Below the pieces are notes generated by a model. The model was given only the letters and a program-made list of their open reading frames with translations. It made no database searches and was not told the origin of the DNA. Positions 10,440-19,514 of a stretch of 64,000 bases of DNA are shown here, in pieces. The stretch comes from Saccharomycopsis malanga (Eukaryota; Ascomycota; Saccharomycetes; Ascoideales; Saccharomycopsidaceae). The stretch lies in contig CP025326.1 of the NCBI GenBank assembly GCA_004014935.1, forward strand, positions 62,001 to 126,000, in the 5' to 3' direction. The translations under genes were made by a program, and so were the position numbers. Position 1 is the first letter of the stretch. Every line of letters starts with the position of its first letter.

Positions 10440-10800
10440 ATTATTATTGATATAATCAAAAATTGTCAATTTTGACAAAAAAGTTGATTCTTTCAAGTCA
10501 TATCACCAGTGCCTTTACAACAATCCAAACCAAACAAAAATTATATTTATGGACTCTTCAAATCCTACAGTTTTATACTATGTCCTTTTTTGCAAGATTT
10601 GGCTTATTAAATAGTGAAAAAAGTATCATTTTGTTGAAAATAAAACATAATTTGTTACCAAGCGTGTTTTTCACCTCCCAGAAAGACTTTCGTTATTTCT
10701 TGACGTGATTACATAGTTTTTTAAGTTTTGCTTTTAGTTTTTAATACAACGATATGTCGATTTTATTGAAAGAGTTTTGTTGATGAAAGCAAAGCTTCAA
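10440..10800 (+). repeat. Family B element, internal fragment
   Basis: This matches the body of the three long family B copies: AAAATTGTCAATTTTGAC, AAGTTGATTCTTTCAAGTCA, then CAAACCAAACAAAAATTATA, TTTTATACTATGT and CTCCCAGAAAGACTTTCG. It also shares the late block around TTTAGTTTTTAATACAA with the copy ending at 57920. Head and 3' end are missing. A minus-strand family A copy follows directly. Confidence 0.7.
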
Positions 10801-10970
10801 TATCTCAGTAATAATAATGATAATATGTATTTTGCATATACGCATCGTGCCTAAAGTGATTTGGTAAAACTTGATAAGGAAAATACAATCATGTCCGGTC
10901 ATCATAATCTTCTCACTTGATAATTGAAAAGTAAGCATTTAATGGTCCAAATGGTTTTCCCTTTTCCAAA
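10801..10970 (-). repeat. Family A SINE-like copy, diverged
   Basis: On the minus strand it reads through a degraded body (AAGATTATGATGACCGGACA, TGATTGTATTTTCCTTATC) to TTTTACCAAATCACTTTAGG, CACGATGCGTATATG and an ATTATTATT tail. It is more diverged than the 8217 copy, so probably older. Confidence 0.6.
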
Positions 10971-11215
10971 TTCATTTCATATGTGAATACACTTGTGAAG
11001 TTATCTTTAATATTAAAAACCAATTTAAAGACTCTCGTCAGATTACAACAACTAATCATATTATGCAATTGTGGATTATTCTTTGATTTCGAAAAAAGAA
11101 AAAGCATTAATAGTACATGAACGTAACAGTATATAAGAAAAATTTAAACAGCTCAGAAACCCTAACAGAACAATGTGAATGAATAAAACGTACTCCCTCA
11201 TCTCAGTGGCTCCCA

Positions 11216-11917
11216 TCATTGATCAACCTTGACAACCTGAGTAGTTTTGTTGTCAAAATAAGCCAAAGTTTTGACTTTGAACTCGGCACAGGCAATGCCA
11301 AACTGTTTGAGAATCAAAGCCTGACGGACGTCCAAAACCTCTCCTTTCTTACAGACTGGGTACTCATTTTCCAAAGTAATCTTGCCCTTCTTGATAGTGG
11401 TTGGGATCTTGTATGTGTTTCTCATGGTTGGATCAAGAGTGTGTTGCAATGGGACATCCTCATCTTCTGGTATCTGACCTCCACGTGAATAGACTGTTCC
11501 GCTAGGTATGGTGAAGTCAAGTGGGGCCTTTGAGTTTGCCCTGGCATAATCGTTTCTCACATAGGTCTCAAAGTAGCCCTTGACCACATCTGGCGCTTCA
11601 TCAGTGAACAATATACCTACAACACCATCAAAATATTTAGTCAATTGAGACAAGTTTTCCTTGTATTCTTCCTCCACAGTGTCTCCTAAAGCTTTCTGCA
11701 ATACACGTTGCTTACCCAAGATAAGCTTCGAGCCCTTCCACTCCTGTCTGAGCTCCTGCAACACCTGGTTTCTCACATCGTTGAGTCTCAACAACCAAGC
11801 ATATCTAAAAGTGTCCAAATTGCTTCTGATCTCATCAAAAATCCGCTCCTTGTTCTCGCGACCTTTCTTATCTGTCTGCGTCAAACTGACAAGCTTCGAA
11901 CGTTTAGATTTAGGCAT
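11216..11917 (-). CDS. MRT4: Ribosome assembly factor Mrt4
   Basis: P0-like nucleolar factor that holds the stalk base of the pre-60S ribosome until it is exchanged for P0. The 233-residue product matches yeast Mrt4 closely throughout: MPKSKRSKLVSLTQTDKKGR at the start, KERIFDEIRSNLDTFRYAW, the SKLILGKQRVLQKALGD block that binds rRNA, LFTDEAPDVVKGYF, TIPSGTVYSRGGQIPEDEDV, and RQALILKQFGIACAEFKV at the end. It has no acidic P-stalk tail, as expected for Mrt4 compared with P0. There is no intron. Its promoter to the right carries a composite element shared with MRP17. Confidence 0.96.
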   Translation of the reverse strand: MPKSKRSKLVSLTQTDKKGRENKERIFDEIRSNLDTFRYAWLLRLNDVRNQVLQELRQEWKGSKLILGKQRVLQKALGDTVEEEYKENLSQLTKYFDGVVGILFTDEAPDVVKGYFETYVRNDYARANSKAPLDFTIPSGTVYSRGGQIPEDEDVPLQHTLDPTMRNTYKIPTTIKKGKITLENEYPVCKKGEVLDVRQALILKQFGIACAEFKVKTLAYFDNKTTQVVKVDQ

Positions 11918-12306
11918 TGTGCGATGTTTACAATAAATGGAATCACTGCTGTGTTTCTATAAAAAAAAATAGCCTGCTGTCTCTTTCTTTACTAGTGTAT
12001 CTGAAAAATTTCGCTTACTATAAAAATTTTTTTTTTTTTTTCATGCACCTTCTTGATGAGGTAACCCGCCCAAAAACTATCATGTATACGCCATGAGCTT
12101 AAAAAGGGACATTTCCAGATAGAAATCAATGGCAAATTATGGTGATATTGTTAATATTTGAGCTGCTTATGAAATAACAAATTTTTTGGGGACAAAAACG
12201 CTCAATTTAACTACTTTATCAGCCTTTATAGTGTAAAGCTATCAGCAATTAATCCGGAAGAACCTGCACCGAGACGGTAAACGCCATCAATATTGTCCGG
12301 AAATCA

Positions 12307-12351
12307 CCGGAGAAGGAAAAACAAAACGGGAATATTTTAAGTGGTCACGTG
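12307..12351 (+). promoter_or_regulatory. Composite promoter element upstream of MRT4
   Basis: CCGGAGAAGGAAAAACAAAA (12307-12326) followed after 18 bp by the E-box TCACGTG (12345-12351), a Cbf1-type site. The identical 20-mer precedes a TCACGTG box upstream of MRP17, in the same order and orientation relative to the gene. It lies 390-430 bp before the MRT4 start. Confidence 0.55.
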
Positions 12352-12573
12352 AACTCATAGATTGAAAATATGGTGAAAGCGAAATTAGTATATCTGCTGT
12401 AAATGTTATAATGTTGAATGATTGATAATTCTGCGCTACACTTAAGCCTCGTTTACTCTTTATTTGTTACCGTGTAATTTTTTAAAAACGATTAGAAACT
12501 TTTTTAATCATGAGTTTTCATTGTACAGCGTAGACATTTAAGCATTCATAAAACTGTAAGAGTTGATCATTAT

Positions 12574-12855
12574 ACTCACTGAGGGCCACTGAGCCATATG
12601 GTAGAACTAGATATATTACTTCCCATAATTCTATAATAACAACATCTTATATTTCACGCGTAGTATATATCAGTTACTGAATTTGTCTAACGATAAATGG
12701 TGAAAAACTCAATCCTCTTCGTTATAAACGACTAACCCTTGAGCATGCTAGGTCTTTTTCTCTTTTCCAAAACATCTATCTGCCAAAGTATCTAACCAGG
12801 TCCTTTTGTCTCCTCCGAAAACACTAACCATAACCATCCGGCCCAGCGACTTCCC
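12574..12855 (-). repeat. Family A fragments with a dimeric head
   Basis: Head fragment at about 12574-12605, 3' end at about 12640-12685 (TATATTTCACGCGTAGTA) and a head at 12747-12855. On the minus strand the last reads GGGCCGGATGGTTATGGTTA, then GTTTTCGGAGGAGACAAAAG. It continues into a second related module that ends AGAGAAAAAGACCT and CAAGGGTTAGTCG, a damaged B-box. The module thus appears twice in tandem. Confidence 0.55.
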
Positions 12856-12886
12856 ATTATTCTATGCTCATTTTGTTTGCAATCGC

Positions 12887-13075
12887 TCTCCTTGTTATTT
12901 GGTACTCGTAGTCGCTTGGTTGGTTAAAGTTACGAGTCTACGCTATAGTTTAGAGCCGTCAATTATATTTTTAGGTATGGCGCCATTTCAAAGCAGTATG
13001 TAAGTAATTATTTCCTCCTTTATTTTAGTCATTTACTCTTTTATACAACCAGTTATGTTTTTACACATTTTCGGT
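12887..13075 (+). repeat. Family C dispersed repeat, copy 2
   Basis: Partner of 8010-8190, with GAGTCTACGCTATAGTTTAG, then CAGTATGTAAGT, TTTCCTCCTTTATTTTAG and TACAACCAGTTATG. It is non-coding and of unknown class. Confidence 0.6.
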
Positions 13076-13270
13076 CAAATACAAAACCTTTTCAACATTA
13101 CAATTGTCTATTCAGTTTTTATACCATAATTTTACCTTATTATGTAATTTAAGTATTATTCAATTTTTCATAGCATTTTATAGATTTATCCAATATTTCA
13201 TATTATTATTCATAATTTTATAGTATTATAGATTATTATTATGGATTCTTATTATAGATTATTATTATAC

Positions 13271-13370
13271 TATTATTCAATATTTCATAGTATTATTCAA
13301 TATTTCATAGTATTATTCAATATTTCATTCTATTACTCAATATTTCATAGTATTATTCAATATTTCATAT
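13271..13370 (+). repeat. Five tandem 20-bp repeats
   Basis: Five consecutive units of TATTATTCAATATTTCATAG, exactly 20 bp each, with changes in only two units. Weaker relatives extend left to about 13150. It sits about 320 bp upstream of UFD4. No family A or B sequence is involved. Confidence 0.9.
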
Positions 13371-13690
13371 TTCATCCTGTTGTAACATTATCATAAATTC
13401 CATAGTGCCTCGGTATACCTGTCTCGGACGTATATACGGGGAACCCTCTTGGTAGGTGCACGCATCGCTCACAACCCATTAATTTGCCATCGATGGCTGA
13501 TTTGAGATGACCAAGTCGGTGTATGATTTAACGGCTATAAGAGCACTTTACCATACAGCTGAAGAGAAACCTTGAGAAATTGGCAAAGGGGCATCAAGCT
13601 GAGATTATCAGAACATTAAAGTGGTCCAGTTTGGTTAGTCGGTGAACTCTCAAGAATAAGCGGACGAAGGAAAGCGACGGAAACACGACA

Positions 13691-16600
13691 ATGTCCAAGA
13701 AAGACAAGTCAAGTGTTGACACTGATGGACTGAAACAGCCGCAGGAGGCGGATAGGAATATGGCTGAGGCCTTGGAGCCGGAGGACGGCTCAGAAGACGG
13801 CTACAACACCGAGGAGGAAGGACTCTTGCGGTTGTCCGAGCAGTACAGAAAGAGCTCGAGCACACGGCGATTAGACGGCGACCAGCTTGCGGACCAGGAG
13901 GACGAGGAAATGACACATTCAATACACCGGAATAACGAACAGGACACGCCAATGAGCGATTCTGAGGACCCCGGCGCGGCCGCCGACGGTCTCTTTTTTT
14001 CCGGCGCGGATTTTGCGCGGAGCCGGTTGTTTCCGGACAGGATGATGCAGGTGTTTCCGCAAGCCGCGGGGTTTTTCAGCGCCTTGTCGGAGGAGGGCGG
14101 CAGCAGCGCGGAGATGCGCGGCCTAGTTGATGCTCTAGCGCGCCGGGAAAGTCCTTATGTGGTCTTGGAAACACTCCACCAGATTTCGGACCGGTTGCTC
14201 ATGAGCAGCGGTTACATAGTCGAGCGCGGCTTGCCGGCCGGAAAGCTCTCGCGGGCTTTGGTGCAGGTGATGAGTGATCCGGACATGCAAGAGGAGCTTG
14301 AGGTTCAGGTGGTGGCGTGCCGGTGTATGTACAACTTGCTTGAGGTGAGTCCCGAGCATGCGTCGGTGCTTGTTGGCGCGGGAGCGGTCGAGGCGATCCA
14401 GCCCAAGTTGATGGAGGTAAGCTATATTGACTTGGCAGAGCAGTGCCTCCAGACGTTGGAGGTGTTGTCGCGGACCGAGGGCCGCAGGGTTCTCCGCACA
14501 GGGTGTCTCGTTGCGTGTCTCCAATACTTGGACTTTTTCACGCTCCATGCGCAGCGCAAGGCGTTGGTGGTTGCCGCCAATTCCTGCAAGGATCTGAAGG
14601 AAAGCCATTTTGCGCTTATCCAGGAAGTCTTTCCGGTGTTGTCACGCGTTGCTGTTGAGTATTCGGACCCTGTTGCTGTTGAAAACGCCTTTTCTGCGCT
14701 TTGCGGCGTCTTCCGTAGCCTCCGCAACGCCCCAGACTTGTTGGAGCAACTCGTAGAGCCTCCGTTGGTGTCCAAGATGTGCAGCATCATCGCCGCGTCG
14801 GCGTCTAAAAGCAACAGTGCAGACAGCAGCTCGGTGGTGCTCAGCTTTTCGACGGCTACGCAGTTGTTGTCTGGTCTTGCGTCCGTTGCCGCGGCATCTC
14901 CATGTATCTCGTTGGTTCTCATCCGAGACTGTGGGTATTTTTTCAATGCTGCGCTCAACCGTGCTTCTGGAGCGTCGGATGTCTTGGAGAATAGTTCTGT
15001 TCCCACGGTATCTATTGAGGCGTTGACGCGGTCGCCTAAAGAGCTTCTCATTAAGATTCTCAATCTAATCTGTGCGTTGATGCCTGTTGTCACTGCAGAG
15101 ACCGCAGAGTTTGCAGATTTCAAGCTGCCTCTCAATGCGAAAAAGGCAAAGGTCAACGTGTTAAGAATGCAAATGTATAAAGCTGAGGCTGGAGTCAGTG
15201 CATTCTTGAACGATATTGTGCCATTGTTGGTAAACATATATTCCACCACCGTAGATTTCGAAGTACGCCGTAGAGTGTTGGTAGGGCTTTTAAGAGCAGT
15301 GCATTTGCCGCATTTCAAAACGGTTGCTGCGCAGAACGTCACATTTATCACGACGCTTCTAACGTCTATTGTGATCCAGTCAAAAGAAGTGGTCCCTGCC
15401 GGGAAAAACACCCATGTTCTTTTGCTAGGCGCCTTGCTAGTCATTGAGCATTGTGGGATGGAGTACGAGGACGTGTTTGTAAGAGCATTCAGCCGCGAGG
15501 GCTTGTGGGAGATTTTAAATGGTTTTGGTAGTCAGAATGTTAGTAGTAGTGGTGGTGATGTTATAACTGATGACAAAAATGACTTTTGTAATGATACTGA
15601 AACCGATTCCAAAGATGATAAGAAGGGAAGTATACGTAATGATATTATTACAAGTGATAGCAATGATATTGATAATGAAGGAGATTATAATGAGCAAGAT
15701 GATAATGAAGGAGATGACAGTAATGATGAACCTGATTATGGCGACGAAGAAGAAGAAGAAGAAGAAGAAATTGATTTTGATAATGTTCATGAGGATCCAT
15801 TTGATGACGCGTCAGATGACGCGCCCGATGAAGAAGCTTCAGATGACTTATCTGACGACGCGCCCGACGAAGCTTTTGACCTACCTGATAACTCACTCAA
15901 TGACGTGGCAATTGGCACTTTTAATCTGTTCACATACAACAACAATCAACTTGTTTCCACTACTGCTACTATACTCACATCCATCAAGAAGACCATACTG
16001 CATTCTTCATTTGATTTCCCTCATATAAAATACCACCAGCAAGCAGTAGAGGCGCTCAATCGGTCGGTAGCCACTGAGCCAAGCCGCAGAGAATGGGACT
16101 CGTTGTGGCTGGACGTTGCCGCCAGTTTACACTACCAAGGCGTCACGATATCGAGCTATGAGCTTACGACATTGGGTCTTATTCCTGCGTTGTGCCATGT
16201 CTTTTCGCATTATAAAAACGGCAGCGTTTGCTACAATTCATTTGTTGACCTGTTTGTCCAAAGACAGGCTTCTGCAAGCGACGACATTCCATTGGCATTG
16301 CTAGTCAACAAGCTCCAGGAGGCGCTCAGTAGATCAGAGTGTTTTGAAATTGCAACCTCTGGGACCAGCGTGGCCAACAAGACTACTGCCATGGCACGCC
16401 AGGTCAAACTCCACCTTGTTACCGAGGACCCGGAATTGCCAGAAAGCTACCGGTCGGTGATGCTTGCCACCCAGGCCATCGCCACGTTCCGGTCGATACA
16501 CAGCTTTTTGAAAAACAGAATACTTGCTTGGGGAGCCGAGGACTCCAACTGGCATTTGGAGTTCACCATAGCCGGAGAAGCGGTGCCACTAGAAACCACA

Positions 16601-18241
16601 ATATACGGCGCAGTGTACAAGGCACTACAAAACGATCCACTGAAACCCACGCCGGATATCTGGACCCAGCTGCACGCAGTCGGTTTCCGGAAAGTAAACG
16701 GTGCGGTTCCTGAGGCAGTGCACGACGACAAGGCAGTGCACGACAAAACGGCAGTCCAAGGGGGACCCTTGAGGATCCTTGAGTTGCTCAAGCTGCTTTT
16801 CACAATAAACAGTGCTGCAGAGGATTCTGGAGCAAATGAGCTGTTGTTTGTCAACTGGAAGTTGACAGCCAAATTAAACCGGCAACTTGAAGAGCCCTTG
16901 GTGGTGGTGAGCGGCACGTTGCCAGGATGGTGTGTGTATGTCACGCAGCAGTTTCCATTCTTGTTCCCCATGAGCACGAGGATGTTCTTTTTGCAGTCGA
17001 CGTCGTTTGGGTACTCACGTGTGATCCAGCAGTGGATGCTTCGCAGCACAAAGGACGAGAACGGCAGCGTGGCGGCGGAGTTGGGCAGACCAAACCGCCA
17101 CAAGATCCGGATTTCTCGTTCTCACGTGTTGCAGAGTGGTATCAAGTTGTTAGACTTGTATGGCGCACATCCCAGCGTGTTGGAAATTGAATATTTCGGC
17201 GAGGAGGGCAGCGGTTTAGGGCCAACCTTGGAGTTTTATTCAAGCATGTCGCGCGAATTCTGCAAAAAGAGTCTTGGCTTGTGGAGATATGATAACCATG
17301 ACGATGCTGCTAATGAGTATGTTCATTACAGCAGTGGTTTGTTTCCTGCACCAATGGATGACGCAGACAGCAACAAAGTATTAAAGTTGTTCACAATGTT
17401 GGGCAAGATGACGGCCCGTGCTTTGCTTGACAGTAGGATTGTAGATTTCGCGTTCAACAAGTTGTTTTTTGAAATCGCCAACCTGCTAGAGGGCGGCAAC
17501 ACCAGCAGTGAGCATAATCGCCTGTTTATGCTAGCAAAAGTAAGCACTGTAGACAAACATTTGGCCAGCTCGTTGTCTCATCTTCAGAAATACGTAAATA
17601 ATAACAATGTAGATGGGACCACGTTGGAGGACTTGTCGATCACGTTCACATTGCCGGGATACCCTCAGATTCCGCTTGTGCAAGGCGGTGATGACATCTT
17701 GGTAGACGTCCACAATGTAGAAGAGTACATAGACAAGGTAATCGACATGACTGTGGGAAACGGCGTGCACACTCAAATCCAGTCATTTATCAATGGGTTC
17801 TCTCTGGTTTTCCCCTACACTTCAATGACAATCTTCACTCCCAGCGAATTGGTCTCCTTGTTTGGTAACGGCGAGGAGGACTGGTCCTTGGAAACCCTTC
17901 GTGCCGCAGTGCACGCCGACCACGGCTACTCGCCATCTTCTCCTACAGTAGTCAGCTTGCTCGAAATCATGGCTCAGTTCAACAAACTGGAACGCCGCAG
18001 CTTCTTGCAGTTCTTGACAGGCTCTCCAAGATTGCCAATCGGAGGCTTTGCCTCATTGAGACCTGAATTCACAGTCGTCAGAAAACCAAGCGAAAAAGGC
18101 TTTGTTCCTGACGACTACTTGCCTAGTGTAATGACTTGTGCAAACTACCTCAAGTTGCCTGAATACTCCTCCAAGGAAAAGTTGAGAGAACGTTTGGCCC
18201 AGTCAATCAGCGAGGGTCTCGGCGCGTTCTTGTTGTCTTAA
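13691..18241 (+). CDS. UFD4: HECT ubiquitin ligase Ufd4
   Basis: E3 ligase of 1516 residues, orthologous to yeast Ufd4 and animal TRIP12, which extends ubiquitin chains on ubiquitin-fusion and N-degron substrates for the proteasome. The N-terminal half holds an acidic leader (about 1-100) and armadillo-like helices (about 110-600). Residues about 617-740 form an Asp/Glu/Asn-rich low-complexity insert with a (GAA)8 run at about 15744. The C-terminal part carries the block KLTAKLNRQLEEPLVVVSG and PFLFPMSTRMFFLQSTSFGYSR. The HECT domain follows to the end, with catalytic Cys1483 in LPSVMTCANYLKLPEYSS and the terminal AFLLS. Codons in the first 1.8 kb are GC-rich, the insert is AT-rich, and the remainder is intermediate. 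The frame is intact. Confidence 0.95.
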   Translation: MSKKDKSSVDTDGLKQPQEADRNMAEALEPEDGSEDGYNTEEEGLLRLSEQYRKSSSTRRLDGDQLADQEDEEMTHSIHRNNEQDTPMSDSEDPGAAADGLFFSGADFARSRLFPDRMMQVFPQAAGFFSALSEEGGSSAEMRGLVDALARRESPYVVLETLHQISDRLLMSSGYIVERGLPAGKLSRALVQVMSDPDMQEELEVQVVACRCMYNLLEVSPEHASVLVGAGAVEAIQPKLMEVSYIDLAEQCLQTLEVLSRTEGRRVLRTGCLVACLQYLDFFTLHAQRKALVVAANSCKDLKESHFALIQEVFPVLSRVAVEYSDPVAVENAFSALCGVFRSLRNAPDLLEQLVEPPLVSKMCSIIAASASKSNSADSSSVVLSFSTATQLLSGLASVAAASPCISLVLIRDCGYFFNAALNRASGASDVLENSSVPTVSIEALTRSPKELLIKILNLICALMPVVTAETAEFADFKLPLNAKKAKVNVLRMQMYKAEAGVSAFLNDIVPLLVNIYSTTVDFEVRRRVLVGLLRAVHLPHFKTVAAQNVTFITTLLTSIVIQSKEVVPAGKNTHVLLLGALLVIEHCGMEYEDVFVRAFSREGLWEILNGFGSQNVSSSGGDVITDDKNDFCNDTETDSKDDKKGSIRNDIITSDSNDIDNEGDYNEQDDNEGDDSNDEPDYGDEEEEEEEEIDFDNVHEDPFDDASDDAPDEEASDDLSDDAPDEAFDLPDNSLNDVAIGTFNLFTYNNNQLVSTTATILTSIKKTILHSSFDFPHIKYHQQAVEALNRSVATEPSRREWDSLWLDVAASLHYQGVTISSYELTTLGLIPALCHVFSHYKNGSVCYNSFVDLFVQRQASASDDIPLALLVNKLQEALSRSECFEIATSGTSVANKTTAMARQVKLHLVTEDPELPESYRSVMLATQAIATFRSIHSFLKNRILAWGAEDSNWHLEFTIAGEAVPLETTIYGAVYKALQNDPLKPTPDIWTQLHAVGFRKVNGAVPEAVHDDKAVHDKTAVQGGPLRILELLKLLFTINSAAEDSGANELLFVNWKLTAKLNRQLEEPLVVVSGTLPGWCVYVTQQFPFLFPMSTRMFFLQSTSFGYSRVIQQWMLRSTKDENGSVAAELGRPNRHKIRISRSHVLQSGIKLLDLYGAHPSVLEIEYFGEEGSGLGPTLEFYSSMSREFCKKSLGLWRYDNHDDAANEYVHYSSGLFPAPMDDADSNKVLKLFTMLGKMTARALLDSRIVDFAFNKLFFEIANLLEGGNTSSEHNRLFMLAKVSTVDKHLASSLSHLQKYVNNNNVDGTTLEDLSITFTLPGYPQIPLVQGGDDILVDVHNVEEYIDKVIDMTVGNGVHTQIQSFINGFSLVFPYTSMTIFTPSELVSLFGNGEEDWSLETLRAAVHADHGYSPSSPTVVSLLEIMAQFNKLERRSFLQFLTGSPRLPIGGFASLRPEFTVVRKPSEKGFVPDDYLPSVMTCANYLKLPEYSSKEKLRERLAQSISEGLGAFLLS

Positions 18242-18394
18242 TAGTAGCATACTGTATTGGGTTGCCACTCGTATAATTTAATGATATCATAGATTGGTCT
18301 CTTAACATGATATATTTATATATACATTTATATTGATTATAAACTTGTAATAATGTGTAGTTGTACCGTTGGTAATTCTATACGCTTATTTATA

Positions 18395-18572
18395 GTAATA
18401 TCATGTATTTTAAGCCCAGTACATATCAGTTTCGTATATACGCGTCATGTCTAAAGGGACTTGGTAAAGCCCAATCATGTCCTTTTGGTCATAGTTGGCT
18501 CACCCATGTTCCTCTTAGGTCTCTCTTCTCTTCTTTGAGAACGCTGGCCACTGAGCCATATGGCCCAGTGGC
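18395..18572 (-). repeat. Family A SINE-like copy with internal deletion
   Basis: On the minus strand the head GGGCCATATGGCTCAGTGG and CAGCGTTCTCAAAGAAGAGA joins the body shortly before CATGATTGGGCTTTACCAAG. It then runs to CATGACGCGTATATACGAAA and TACTGGGCTTAAAATACATG. The B-box and central body are missing. It is well preserved otherwise. Confidence 0.8.
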
Positions 18573-19135
18573 TTATGCTTATTTATAAAAAGACTGATTG
18601 GATGCATTGATACTGTTGTTTTTATTTTCAATTTCCCTCCCTATTTTGGCTCTTGAAGGTTAAAAGAACATACTATTTGCTGCGCATGGCTCTTATAATT
18701 ACCTTGAGGATTTCAAAAATAAAGGAAACGTTTATATACGTCTAACTCTGGGTAGTATTCAACTGGGCTCTTATAAATACCTACTCATCCAATTCTTTTC
18801 CCACCTTGAAGCTGCTTTGCTCCTTATATACTTTTCTTTTCATCGTGTATTTTGCTAAAGGATTGAGAATCTTGATCCTTTCTATATTGTAACTACATTA
18901 TACCAGATCCCCAGCATTTATCACAAGAATAGAAAAATAAAGAAGCTTGGCAGTCAAATCTGTTATGTGGACTGCTAATGACACCTTAGCTTGTACGATA
19001 AGCATTAATTTAGTACCATAACAAATCTTCTTATGTTTTCCGATTTTTCTATGGGTTTTCAGCTTCCATCATTTGATTGGTCTTATAATGTTACACTGGC
19101 GGTAGAAATTATATGTTCTTGAGTTGAAGATGAAT

Positions 19136-19440
19136 ATCTTATTTTTCGGGCTCAGTACATTACTTTAACAATTACACAATAGAAATTGCAAGCCAAAAAT
19201 AATATTGTTGATAATAATTATTATTATAAAGGGACACAGTGAAGCCCAATCATTCCCTGTTAATCATAATCTTCTCACCCACTTGGTTGGAAGTAAACAC
19301 TCGACTTTTGTCTGTTTCAGACAGTTACACTTGCCTGTTCAACATCGTAAAAAGTGTTCGTTTTATGAATCCTCGTGTTTATTAGGTCTTTTTGTCTTCT
19401 ACTGAGACCGCTAACCACTGAGCCATCCGGTCCAGTGGCC
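19136..19440 (-). repeat. Family A SINE-like copy, nearly full
   Basis: On the minus strand: GGCCACTGGACCGGATGGCT (with A-box TGGCTCAGTGG), TTAGCGGTCTCAGTAGAAGA, ACACGAGGATTCATAAAAC (diverged B-box), AAGTGTAACTGTCTGAAACA and CAATGATTGGGCTTCACTGT. The 3' end is interrupted by an ATT-rich stretch at 19211-19230, with a remnant of CTGAGCCCGAAAAATAAG at 19136-19160. Confidence 0.75.
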
Positions 19441-19514
19441 TGTTGATTTGTAGTATACCGAATTAAGCTTACATAAAATTAAACAACAAGAACATTGATA
19501 AATATAACTGACAT

